DNA of 64,000 nt from assembly GCA_961205875.1 (NCBI GenBank), contig OY540817.1:20743001-20807000 (forward strand), given 5' to 3'. Origin of the DNA: Sialis fuliginosa (Eukaryota > Arthropoda > Insecta > Megaloptera > Sialidae). The notes under the pieces are model-generated. The model saw only the letters and a program-made list of their open reading frames with translations. It made no database searches and was not told where the DNA came from. Both the position numbers and the translations under genes were made by a program. This document shows positions 24,701-36,029 of the stretch, in pieces. Positions within the stretch are counted from its first letter, which is position 1. Each line of letters begins with the position of its first letter.

Positions 24701-27048
24701 GTATATTTCAAAATTTAGCTACTTTTGTATCTGATTGTCCGTCCATATAACCCTTAAGACATACATATGTAGGAAATTTAACATGGGGACAATTAGAAAT
24801 GTTGTAGTAACCTTTGGTCAAATTTAACGATGTGTGATTGGTGCATTTTGAAATGCCGCCTCAAAACTAACTGATAAATTTTAAATTAATCAACAGTATT
24901 TTGTTCTCAATTTTAATTTCATTAATTTAAGCATCCTAGATAAATTTATAATAATATTTTTGGGCAGATATAAATTTGAAAACAAAATACTAATTACTAT
25001 TTTATTAAATTTTGTGGCGGTATTTCAAAATGCACCAATGACACATCGTTAAATTTGACCAAAGGTTACTACAACATTTCTGATTGTCTCCATGTTAAAT
25101 TTCCTATGTCTTAATTAACTTGGAATACACTGTATATATTAATTAAATATGAAATATTTATATATTTCAGTATTGATTTATATGATACTTGGATTGAGAG
25201 GGATGGAAATTTATATGGTTATTAGAATTAAATTATATACTGGGTGGTTAAAAAAATGGTTTGTGTTATTATATTTTATTGTCTGATGTGCAATATAAAA
25301 TCTTTTAAATTAATCATTTTGTAGTTCTAGCCTTTTACGTAAAAGACATCAAAGCATTGGTGTCTGAAAGGCGTGGACCAATTTACTAGGTTGATGTAAA
25401 TATTGCTTTATACTAGCAACGAGCTTTGATTGGTTGATTTATGAAATTTCTGGTGGATTGTACCAGAAATTTAAAGAATGTCATTTTTCAAGCGTGTAAG
25501 AAAGTGAGACAGAAGTAACCATAAAGAGATAGAAACTAGTGTTCTGACAAAAACGCTCAACATGAATTTTTTTGGTTAGCCTGGTCACTAGTTTCTATCT
25601 CTTTCTAGTTACTTCTTTCTCACTTCCTTATACGCTTAAAAAATGACATTCTTTAAATTTCTGATACATTCCACTAGAAATTCCATGAATCAACCAATCA
25701 AAGCTCGTTCACTGTTTTTGGTCAGTCATATTTGGATTAAATTTCAAAAATTGGTATATCGAAAATTTATTAATTAAAAAAACTCCCTTCTGCCCCTTTT
25801 CTGAATTGATCATAACTACTTGCATTGGAAATTAACTTCCCACACGTGCTAGAAAAGTAAACAAATTCACTCACCTGAATCTCCAAAACTCAGCATCCTT
25901 ATCTGGATCCAGGCTAATATGCTTTCTTGAATGCGTGGTTCCTCTCGCATTCCCCATCCATACATCGTATCCTTTATCCGCGAGCAAGTATCCGAGCCCC
26001 TTATCGGGACCCATGCATATCCAGTCGGCAGAACTACACAGTAAGCCCGCCATGAGGAAAGCTACAGGTCTGCTCAACCCGTTTCCATTTTGACGCACGG
26101 TTTCTTCCCGGATTCCATAAGGAATGCGGTGGATGTCTAGTAGATACCCATCATCAGTTTGGACTGTGTGGATTTCATGGGGGTATTGGTATTTTTCTAT
26201 GAGGGCTGTCTGGAAATTATATAATAAAGCAAATAGGGAATATTAGGAAAATGGGCAAACTAATGCCCGGTATTATAAAGAATTTGGTTGGCTGTAAATG
26301 CAAATTAACTCCCAGCTAACGCTATCTGATAGGTGTCAAATTGTTATGAAATTGCTCGTTGTAGAATTTTCTTTCGTTCACGATAACTACTGTAAAATGC
26401 ACCGATCTGAATTATTTTTGGGGATTATGTTTGTCTCAGTGAGTACTCCAGACTTATTGATTTCGGTGCTGATCGGATTAGGGATTTTGGAAATATTCGA
26501 AATTTTGTCGTTTAAAAAGTGAACATTGCGAGTATTATCTCACTAATTTTGATAAGACTTGGTATATTTGTAGTTTAATTGAACCTAATGGACATTTATT
26601 ATGTGTACATGCTTAAACAGCCATTGAAGGGGTGAAAAACACCCTCAAAATTTGAATTTTAAATACTAATTAAAACGTCATTAATTCAGATTGTTAAATT
26701 AGTTGTTCTACGAATGTGTATTATGTTTTATGTGTTTACAAATGGAAATAACTGCTGTAACCGTCGTAAGTATGTATATATGTTCTTTTATGTATTACGA
26801 AATTTATATTCATAGTAGTAGGTTATAAAAATAAAATATATTTTTTTAAATTTATATTTAAAAATTATTTAAAAAGATAGAAAGAACATGGAAGTCATAT
26901 ATGGTACTCCATACATATATTTACTTACCACACCGAGACCAGAATCCGGGTTATCATTTTCTCTAATAGGGTTCCTTATATCATTAACTGTTGGTATCAC
27001 TCCTGAAGATAACACGTTCACTAACGCTCTAGTAATTGCTGATCCCAT
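18722..27048 (-). CDS. Lip4: acid lipase, group B, 7 exons, 412 aa
   Basis: Acid lipase with group B exon structure. Exons in transcription order: 26929-27048, 25875-26209, 23503-23749, 22649-22807, 21210-21294, 19448-19590, 18722-18871. The second exon joins what are two exons in Lip1-3. The third starts one base into the Ser codon of the FS(Y)HE motif. The PAG-to-Asp exon is split by a 1.6-kb intron. Motifs: LMAGLL (the HG pair is AG), [16 protein letters not shown] (Ser183), NTPAGCS, YSDND (Asp357) and FNHLDFLW (His388). The N-terminus MGSAITRALVNVLSSGV is only weakly hydrophobic, so secretion is less clear than for its neighbours. A different first exon cannot be excluded. Introns hold several mobile elements. 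Confidence 0.88.
20305..20475. repeat. Small inverted repeat in Lip4 intron 5
   Basis: Arms GGGCAATATTATTGCTAGCA and TGTCAATATTATTGCCC with a second TCCATGGAAATT pairing inside. Probable MITE of about 165 bp. Confidence 0.6.
20799..21184. mobile_element. MITE A copy in Lip4 intron 5
   Basis: Same inverted repeats as the copy at 6119; the right tip is mutated (CACTA). It ends about 25 bp from the donor of Lip4's fifth exon. Confidence 0.8.
21452..22600 (+). repeat. Dispersed repeat E, interrupted copy
   Basis: Starts GCTTCCTCGCAATATCGAAG, includes a run of GTCTGTCTGTCC repeats and a segment GAACCACTGAACCG. Split by the element at 21796-22530. Other copies at about 32010-32540, 35398-35556, 43470-44195, 47476-48090 and 50731-51066. 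Class uncertain. Confidence 0.65.
21796..22530. mobile_element. Inverted-repeat element nested in a dispersed repeat, Lip4 intron 4
   Basis: About 735 bp with arms of roughly 180 bp (ends GGACCTCGCAGTTTTTGATA and TATCAAAAACTGCGGGGTCC). It interrupts the dispersed repeat that starts at 21452 and resumes after it. Confidence 0.75.
22870..23240 (+). repeat. Dispersed repeat shared with 44408-44750
   Basis: About 350 bp alignable to the Lip6-Lip7 spacer: ATACATAACAACCAAT near the start and ATACGCCAATGACTCGTG near the end. Class unknown. In Lip4 intron 3. Confidence 0.6.
23762..23790. mobile_element. MITE A terminal fragment
   Basis: About 29 bp resembling the left tip (AATGTATTCCAAGTTGATTA), 12 bp upstream of the Lip4 third-exon acceptor. 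The rest of the element is not adjacent. Confidence 0.5.
24754..25132. mobile_element. MITE A copy, left tip lost, Lip4 intron 2
   Basis: The body and right end match the family. The left terminal 20 bp is missing or rearranged, so only the right TA side is intact. Confidence 0.75.
25405..25722. repeat. Palindromic element in Lip4 intron 2
   Basis: Two arms of about 150 bp facing each other across a short spacer; each includes TTTGATTGGTTGATT and CTAGTTTCTATCTCTTT. Probably a fold-back MITE. Confidence 0.75.
26519..26920 (+). repeat. Dispersed repeat shared with 49968-50335
   Basis: In Lip4 intron 1, matching sequence in Lip7 intron 2. Shared parts include TTTTGATAAGACTTGGTA and GAAAGAACATGGAAGTCAT. 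It ends about 9 bp from Lip4 exon 1 here and about 37 bp from Lip7 exon 2 in the other copy. A partial copy is near 60680-60830. Confidence 0.6.
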
Positions 27049-27312
27049 TTTAACATCTTATGGTTAATAATTGCCACAATATATTACACATTAAAACACT
27101 GTATAATGTTTATTAAATGGTATAGAATAGTTACGAAGGGTTTCTGCTGATACCGCAAAGTTATTATTGTTTTGATTTATAAAAATATAAACAATAATAA
27201 TTCATGTGGTTTATTGTATTAGTTAGTGTATTAGCATATTTATAAAATATTTCCTATTTATTTTAATACTTAACCATTTTTAATTCTTCTTTTTATAGTT
27301 AGGTTTAATATA

Positions 27313-27701
27313 CAGTGTATTCCAAGTTGATTAAGACATAGGAAATTTAATATGGGGACAATTAGAAGTGTTGTAGTAACCTTTGGTCAAATTTAACGAA
27401 GTGTGATTGGTGCATTTTGAAATGCCGCCTCGAAACTAACTAATAAATTTTAAATTAATCAACAGTATTTTGTTCTCAATTTTAATTTCATTAATTTAAG
27501 CATCCTAGATAAAATTATAATAATATTTTTGGGTAGATATAAATTTGAAAACAAAATACTAATTACTATTTTATTAAATTTTGTAGTGGCATTTCAAAAT
27601 GCACCAATGACACATCGTTAAATTTGACCAAAGGTTACTACAACATTTTTAATTGCCCCCATGTTAAATTTCCTATGTCTTAATCAACTTGGAATACACT
27701 G
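27313..27701. mobile_element. MITE A copy upstream of Lip4
   Basis: Full copy, both CAGTGTATTCC tips intact and TA-flanked. It directly abuts a MITE B copy. Confidence 0.85.
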
Positions 27702-27705
27702 TATA

Positions 27706-28155
27706 GGGTCAACTGGGGTAAAAGTGAAACAAAATTTGAACTGTACGATACAACACGGACTTTAAAATTGAAAAAAGTGTGTTTCATTTTTAACCTCTAA
27801 TTTGGGAAAAAGTGAAACAGGCCTCTAATGGAAAATATTTCTCGAAAAATTAAAAGGCAACTTTGATTTATCTTTTTTGTGGCATATCAATGTGAAATTG
27901 TAACTTTAATTAATATCTGAGCTATACAGAAAGCTATGTGCAAAGAATTAAAATTTAATTCACACGTTTTGACATCGACTAACAGGGAAATCTGTAGGGG
28001 TGACACATCACTTATATTTTCAGGTCGCTTTAACAAATCTTTAATGATGATGTCAGTTTTTATAATTATCCTATAAACAAATTAGTTTTTTTAGTTGCAA
28101 GCTTGTTTCACTTTTACTCCATTTTTTTTGTGTTTCATATTTACTCATATTACCC
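27706..28155 (+). mobile_element. MITE B copy between Lip4 and Lip5
   Basis: 450 bp copy with an internal deletion, TA-flanked, abutting MITE A on its left. Confidence 0.8.
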
Positions 28156-28423
28156 TATATGAATTAATTGAAGGATAGAAAAAAAGGTTTATAATAAAAA
28201 AGAAATTCAAGGTATTGTTAGTATCAAATTTTTTATTTAAATAAAATTAGTATTTGGTAAACATTGAGTAAAAATAATAAATATTTCTATTACAGTCTGT
28301 TTCATTTTTGGCTTTCATTCTATAATTTTGAGAAATATTTCATGTCGTGTAATATTGAGTATTATTTTATAAATATCTATAAAATAAATAAATTAAATTA
28401 TTATTATTATAAATACCTAATCA

Positions 28424-31400
28424 TTAATGAGATGAATGATTCTTTAAAATTTCGAAAACCCTGTTGTAGATTAGAGGTACTACGTCTATACCCCACATAA
28501 AGTCATGATGATTCCATTTGGGAAATGGTACTCTATAGAGTTCTAATACATTTGGCATCAGCTTAACCACTCTTCTTAAATCCTGGAAATAACAATTTAA
28601 TTTATTATATTCTAATAAGTGTTTCTTGGTTTCTGGGTATAAGAAATACTTTAATGACCAATAATAATAGTGTTCAAGACGAGATATGTATACCTAATTC
28701 TCGTCTTATCTCAAACAGATAAATAAATTAAAAAAATGTACTTTGCGACCAGAAAACGAATGGAATATAAATTTACCTCTTCTGAAGTCATCCAGTCGTT
28801 ATCAGCGAAGAACATTGAGACAGGTGATGTAATTTTTGATGGGTCATATTCAGGGGGTGATTCACTTCCATAAATATCGATATTTTTCGTTTTTCCGTAG
28901 TCGAATTGTTGGAATTTATCTGAAATAAGATTTTATTTTATATTATTATTATTATTTTGAAGTAGATACTACAACTTGCAACAAATTAAAATTTTTTGTA
29001 ATAACAGAAAATCAATCAATTTGCAATTGTATACCTATTTTGAAATAAAATTTATTAAAAAATTGAAACCATAGAACTAAAAAATGTTTTCTTATAATAT
29101 ATTCTAGTAATGTGAACTACTTTTCTCATTTAGTTATTATTTGGCTTCCTTGGCAAAATTTCCCCAGTGGTGCACGGGGGGGGGGGGGGGGGGAGGTCAT
29201 TTTTTTGGGTAATTATATACATATAATATTCATTTTTTTCATCTATCATAATTACATTGTTAATTTAAAAATTGTATATTAATAAATTCGGGGAGGGGGG
29301 AGGGGGGTCTATCATCTTGGATGCGTCACTAAACTGGCCACTATACTTGTTTGTTATAATTAAGATATTTTCATCGAAAACGTTTTAATTTTATCCTTAA
29401 TAGAATTTACTTATTCTTAGGATTAATATTGTCTTTAAAAAAATATTAATTGAACTTACTTGATTTTATTCCTTGCATGTAATGAGTTATTTGTTGAACA
29501 GAAGCCCCAGCGGGTTCATTCGTGGTTATAACGGATATCATTGTCTGAAAATATACACAAAGAATTATAGAAAAAAATCTTACCTTTAGACTTGTTCCAA
29601 ATAAATAATTTTACTATAAGATAATATTTACAAAAAAAAAAAAAAAAAACGATACAATACTTCTTATCGGATGAAATATTATAATTATGAATTAGAATAA
29701 TTAAAACTAATATCATTAGTACAATGTATTGTATAAAGGTCGTTTATATTTAATAACAAACAATATGAATACATACATTGTATTAACAATTGATACAGAT
29801 ATGTAATTTAAAAAAAAAATGGCATGAAAATTTTCTTCATTCATTAAGGAGGTTGGGAAGTTACGTCAAACCAGTAGGAATAAGTTGAAATTTCTTACAA
29901 TTGTTTAAACACTCAAAATGAATGAAATAAATTTTTGACCAACTCGTTTTTAAGTAAATAAATTTTAAAGTTCAGTTGTTTTTGTATATACATGGTAAGA
30001 TAGATTTAAAAATTAAGGATATTGTAAAGTATACACATTTATATAATTATTTGAACAAGAATTATACGTTTCGGTCATACCATTATCAAAAAAAAAAAAA
30101 AAAAACAATATAAGAAACTCGAAAAATATGTAAAATGATATAAGTATAAATACTTTTAAATTAAAGCTTCACATGGTATTGTAAAAATACATGCGTGCAA
30201 GTGAGAAAGACAAGTCATAGATTTGGCAACAGCGAACGCTGGGTTCTACGAAGTTAAGGAGGTTGGGTAGTTATAACTACGAAGATAAGGAGGTTGGGTA
30301 GTTATAACTAACTGTCTCTGATATTTTTCCCTTACCTTGTTGAATTGTTCTTCATCGAATCCACTGAACAAGAAGAACAGTACAGAACAATAATACTGTG
30401 TCGTGGGTGTGTCATCTGTACAAAATCGTCTACTAATTTTGTCTATAATTGTGTAATGTGGCAGTAGCTCGTGTACGTTTAAGAATTTTATTACAGTCTA
30501 TAACAAAATATATTTACAGATAAAACTTTTAGTATCTAAATTAAACTACTTAAACATAAACCAAATGAAGAGAGTTAGAAAAATATGTTGAATGCATAGA
30601 CAAAGAACCAGTGGGGGAAGCAGTGCTTCCCTTACTTTATGGGTAAATTAATACAAATCTGTGTTTTCAGTTAATAAATAATTTAAAAATATTATTAGAA
30701 TATTCATCTTTATGCGCAACTCAAACATTTTAATCAAAAATAGCATTTAATATTAATTTACACGCTCAATTATAAAACTACCTCTTATTTTATTGTATTT
30801 TAGTCGATATTTGTATGACGAGTGAAGTTCACTGTAGGAAATTTCACTAAAAAATTTCGAATTTTTGATTTCGTTAAAAGTATGTTTATTGTATAGAAAA
30901 AGACGTGAAAAGTTGAACTGTTCAAACCGCAGGTCTGTATCTCAAACCGTTCTCGGGATATAGCCTCTCAAAGTTTCAGTTTTTTCAAAATTTTTGGAGA
31001 AAAATTGCCTTAACTTTTGAACGGGTGGTCGGAATTGATTTTAGTTGACGGATTTGAAATCAGCGTGTCAAAATCTATATAATGACATGTATAATATCTT
31101 AAAATTCGAAAAAAAAAAATTCGCGAAAAATCGAAAAAATTCAAAGGGGTATACCTACCTTAAAAAAATGTCGATTTTTGACTAATCAAATTTTAAAGTG
31201 TTATACATGTCGTTATATAGATTTTGACACGCTGATTTCAAATCCGTCAACTAAAATCAATTCCGACCACCCGTTCAAAAGTTATGGCCTTTTTTCTCCA
31301 AAAATTTGAAAAAACTAAAACTTTGAGAGGCTATATCTCGAGAACGGTTTGAGACACAGACCTGCGGTTTGAACAGTTCAACTTTTTACGTCATTTTCTA

Positions 31401-34400
31401 TACAATAAACATACTTTTAACGAAATAAAAAATTCAAAAAAATTTAGTGAAATTTCCTTAAGCTCGTCAAACAAATATCGACTAAAATAAAAAAAATAAC
31501 GGATTCAGCTAAAAAACTACAAATTAAGTATAATTTGACAATTTTTTTATGGCCCTCAGTTTATTAGACCCGTAAATAAATCATAACAAAAATAGCTTCA
31601 ACATACATGAAATAGGTCCGGATGATCCGAATAGAACCTCAACATGAAATTCTTTACGTTAGTCATGAAAGCTGCTGGAGCTAGAAGAACTGAAACCTTG
31701 ATCTTGTCGTTGTACTCCGGCCGTTCACAGCCCATCACTAAGTAACAAGTAGCGCCCTGGGAATGCGCTATAAAGTAGATCTTATCTTGGTTTGTTGCGT
31801 TTCTCGCGTAGTCAATCATAGCTGGTAGGTCGTATTTGCCCATCTCGTGGAAACTGGACAGGAAATGAGTTTATTTAAATCTAAATCTTCTTTAGCTCGA
31901 CACGTTTTAAAATACGACAGGTTTTCAAGATGAAACGCTAAGGAGAGTGTGCATGTGCATGAGAGTGAAGAGTATATGTAAAAGAGAAAGATGGATGAAT
32001 TGGAATGAGCTTGACACGTTTTAAAATGAGACAAAAAATTGTTCTTCGATTACAAAATTTTAAATTGATTTTTCCGTTTCAGGTAAAGAAAAACACTTTT
32101 CGTTCCACATCTGTCTATCTGTCGAGTGAATTCTTGTCACAAGCATAACTCATGAACTACTGAACCGATATCAATGAAACTTGGTTGGAAGATTGGGTCT
32201 GGCTTGAGGACAACAGTCCCATTTCAAAATCATCAAAATCGTATGTAAATAACATTCCAAAATATTTATTAATTTGATTCAAGATATCTTAAGAATGACA
32301 TATGTTAAATGTCATTTTGACGTTTACATAAATTTTGATTTAGATTGAAATAGTCAAAAAATTAAAAATATACAAAAAAATAATCAGGTGCGTTTTAAGA
32401 AACATTTCGAACTAATATTTTTTAGTAAAATTGTATAAAAATTAAGTAATTAACCAATGTCAGGCAATTTATCGGTTTTTATTTAAACTGTTGAACTTAG
32501 CACGAGGAAGCACTGTGTATTTACTTGACAGATGTTTTTATCATTGATTTATTTGGCAATAAGTTAAAATATTACTGTTCGTTTTCAAACCTGCTCCGAC
32601 AGGTCCGGTAGCAAACTCCTCATCCATCAATCCAAAAATCCCAAGTGATGTCTATACTAATTAAGTATAGTAAGCAAATAGAATAGAAATAAACAAACAA
32701 AAATAGGAAAAAAATTTAAAAAATAAAACATAAAATAACAACAGAAATAAAAATAAAAATAAACACAAGAAAAAAAAAAAATATATAATATATATACACT
32801 ACAGTTCAAGTCTGGCTGAGGGGCTACGCCCGATGGCCAATAATTTAAATAAAAAAAAAAAAAAAAGTTAAAATACAAGTAAACGTCGTTTTGCGCCGGT
32901 TCGATTTATGCCGGTTGGTGCCGGCGTTGGATTCTCCGGTTCGGCCGACAGTAGGCGCCGCGATTCTAATAGCAGACACACTTTTACACGTTGTTTTATT
33001 CTATTACCGTGTACGCGAGCAGCCTATTGTGTGTGTGAAATTGTTATCGTCCATTATATTTGTCTTCATTTTACGCCGGTGTCTCTCGGAACGAAACCCC
33101 GGCGTAAAACGACGTTTACCTGTATTCCTTTTCACAAGAAGCAATATTTGGTTTACCTGAACTGCCAGAAAGCATCATCAACATCGGGATTATACTTGAC
33201 ATGCTTCCTCGAGAATGTGGTCCCTCTGGCGTTCCCCATCCACACATCGTAACCGCGTTCTGCTAACAGGAACGCTAGTCCCTGTTCCTCGCCCATCTCG
33301 ACCCAGACCCCGGAAGAACACCATAGACCGGACATTACGAACACTGCAGGCCCGCCTGACACGTTGTTATGTTTACCGTGAGGTATCCGATGCATTTCTA
33401 GGATGTATCCGTCGTCTGTAGTCACGTGGTGAATCTCAGCTGGATACCCGTGTCGCGTGATGATCTCTGTCTGGAGCATTAGGAGTTTTCTTTTTAACTG
33501 ACTTATGTTAAGAAAATTTTACAACTGCACAATTTTTCAACTGGATGATTTTTTATTGTAGGATCGAGCGGGGTAAATATGAAACACAAATGGGGTAAAA
33601 GTGAAACAAGCTTGCAACTAAAAAACTAATTTGTTTATAGGAGAATTATAAAAACTGACATCAGCATTAAAGGTTTGTTAAAGCGACCTGAAAATATAAG
33701 TGATGTGTCACCCCTACAGATTTCCATGTTAGTCGATGTCAAAACGTGTCAATTAAATTTTAATTCTTTGCACATTACTTTCTGTATAGTTCAGATATTA
33801 ATTAAAGTTACAATTTCACATTGATATGCCACAAAGAAGATAAATCAAAGTTGCCTTTATAGCTTTTCTTTTAATTTTTCGAGAAATATTTTCCATTAGA
33901 GGCCTGTTTCACTTTTTCCCAAATTAGAGGTTAAAAATGAAACACACTTTTTTCATTTTTAAAGTCCGTGTTGTATCGTACAGTTTAAATGACGTAAGTA
34001 TTTAAAATGGTTATTCATAAGCGCATCTAGTAGAAAAAATTAAAGTATGAATTTGTATCGTTAACTGTCAAAAACATGAAAGATTTGTATTTTGTTTCAC
34101 TTTTACCCCAGTTGACCCTACGCGAAAAGTTGTTAAATATTATTTGGTATAAAAAATTTTTTTCATTTGAAAATTTATGTGTGGAAAATTCACTTTTTAT
34201 TTTTCTCATCTTCTTCGGGGTGCTTCGGACTTGCGGATTTATGGGGTGTTTTTTGATGTTTAAACGCATATACATTATACATATGTACAAAAATCGAGCT
34301 CTTCTATTGATTTTAGATCTAATCGACTGGACTATAAACTATTTAGAAATATAGTTTTTCAAATACGTCAGTATAATTTTTCTACTGATATCTGTTCAAA

Positions 34401-36029
34401 ATATGCTTTGATCCGTTACTATATTTTGTTTTCTATAATGCGTTTTGTTTTTAAATAAATGTATATACGATGTAGAACATAATAATAAATAACATATTAT
34501 ACTTTATGGCGTAGAAAATTGTCAATTAAATTTTGAAAAATATGTATTTTATTCATGCAAAAGTCTCTGTCTATTTGTTACCTTTTCACGGCTAAACCGC
34601 TCAACCGATCTTGATAAAATTTGGCAGGGAGATAGCTTGCATCCTAAGGACTTTGTATCCCGAAAAATGAATAGATAAAAAAAAATACAAATTCCACGCG
34701 AACGAAGTCGCGGGTAACGCTTAATATAGTAAATATTATTTGCACCAAAACAACTCAAAAATATGTACCTACTAGTTATCAAATAAGATATTAACTTTCT
34801 AATTTAGAATACCCCCCCTCCCTCTCAACCCGAAATGTATCCTAACCTAATAACTACATAATTGTTTAGCACTTTTTTTCGGTTTTGTCGTCGAAATAAT
34901 GCCAGACTTTTGTGAAAACAAAATAAAATAATTAATTGGATATTTTAAAGATATAATTATTTTTCTACAAGCTTTGCTCCCCCTCCCCTTCTTGGAAATT
35001 TTTCTTAAGGCACTGAGGGTTATTATAATTAATGAAAAATATAATTTTGTTATAAAGTTATAAGTCAAAATATAAGTAAAATTTAACAACAAAATACATT
35101 TGATATATTTTTACTTATTTTAAAGATAAAAAATGTTAGTACTTATATTATGTATATGTATATATTGTATTATACATGTATGTACATTGTACATACATAT
35201 ATACATAAATACATTCATATTAAGATAATTCAAAAAGGAACTAATTAAAAATATAAATAGTCCAATGTACAAATTATAGATAGGTATATTTTATCTATCT
35301 ACTATGCGATGTCAAAGAGTAATGCTTTTATCTATTTTTATACATGAATCATTGACATTTGAATATTATAACCAAAATTGACATTTATAAACTTATTGTT
35401 TCCTTGCAATACCGAAGGTACGAGAAGCTTTGTGATCGTTTTAAAATGAGACAAAAAAATTGTAATTTATCTGCTAACACTGTTCAATAATTAACAACCT
35501 TTGGTGAATTTAGCACGAGGAAGTACTGTGCATTTACTTGGCAGATGTTTTTTTTTTAATTGTCATGAAAATTTTTATTTTACATAATTTTCTTCCCATT
35601 ATTTTAATGATAATTTTTTTTTAACTTTCTAATATCCATTTTTATGAATAATATGTATAATTGTATAATATAAGTTTGAAATTTGTATTTAGAAGATAAA
35701 CCTATACCTGACGCGGATTACCGGTAGGTCCAGAGATTGCCCTGGGGTGATCAAAGTAGGATAAACTCACGAGGTCCAGGAATTGAGAGGGGGGCTCATT
35801 CATTAGTATCTAGTTATCTATTTTTTTTTTATAAAATTATCACGGACAAAAAAAATGTGTATTTCGAAAAATTAGTAACTTGTATTTAATAAAATTCTCA
35901 TAAAAAAAATAAAATACAAACCACATTATATCCGACATCAGGAGGTAAATTTGTCTGCATTGTAAAATAGAGCCAAAGGACCCTTTCGCACAAAACTAGC
36001 ACGATTGCCAACTTAAAAAACCGTTTCAT
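28424..36029 (-). CDS. Lip5: acid lipase-like, group B, AHSQG elbow, 405 aa
   Basis: Group B acid lipase. Exons in transcription order: 35922-36029, 33157-33470, 31607-31853, 30336-30497, 29460-29544, 28777-28919, 28424-28582. The N-terminus MKRFFKLAIVLVLCERVLWL is a signal peptide or anchor. Motifs are RHGYPAEIHHVTTDDGYILEMHRIPHG, VMSGLW (HG pair replaced by SG), [16 protein letters not shown] with Ser172, NEPAGAS, ADNDW with Asp347, and WNHHDFMW with His378. The first Gly of the GxSxG elbow is Ala, which some active lipases tolerate. Donors of exons 1 (GTTTGT) and 3 (GTATGT) are non-consensus but keep phase. The TAA stop follows HSSH. Introns reach 2.45 kb and are filled with mobile elements. 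Confidence 0.9.
30611..31500. mobile_element. Second copy of the hAT-like fold-back, Lip5 intron 3
   Basis: Same inverted arms as the copy at 8546, but the termini are degraded and no target duplication is visible. Confidence 0.75.
32010..32540 (+). repeat. Dispersed repeat E copy in Lip5 intron 2
   Basis: Head diverged; centre and GCACGAGGAAGCACTG tail clear. Confidence 0.55.
32876..33122. mobile_element. TA-flanked GC-richer MITE in Lip5 intron 2
   Basis: 247 bp with inverted ends reading AAACGTCGTTTTGCGCCGG on the left and the matching GGCGTAAAACGACGTTTAC on the right, flanked by TA. It ends 34 bp from the Lip5 second-exon donor. Short open frames inside reflect base composition. Confidence 0.82.
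33561..34118 (-). mobile_element. MITE B copy in Lip5 intron 1
   Basis: 558 bp, TA-flanked, ends GGATCGAGCGGGGTAAA and TTTACCCCAGTTGACCC. Confidence 0.82.
34556..34725 (+). repeat. LINE-like 3' tail in Lip5 intron 1
   Basis: Same family as 1796-2095 in the other orientation: CTAAACCGCTCAACCGATC, GGGAGATAGCTTGC, CGCGAACGAAGTCGCGGG. Confidence 0.55.
35398..35556 (+). repeat. Dispersed repeat E, deleted copy in Lip5 intron 1
   Basis: Head directly joined to tail; the centre is missing. Confidence 0.55.

Larger units (their letters stand above)
27049..28423. other. Lip4-Lip5 intergenic
   Basis: Contains the Lip4 5' flank and two abutting TA-flanked elements (27313-27701 and 27706-28155). No gene seen. 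Confidence 0.55.

Noticed and set aside
29177-29195. Long G-run in Lip5 intron 5
   Set aside because: Simple homopolymer; similar runs at 39068, 53471, 59310 and 61166. Length is unreliable in sequencing and no structure is supported.
32891-33252. Overlapping plus-strand open frames of 89 and 114 codons
   Set aside because: They lie in the GC-richer TA-flanked MITE (32876-33122) and run antisense into Lip5 exon 2. No motif and no paralogue.
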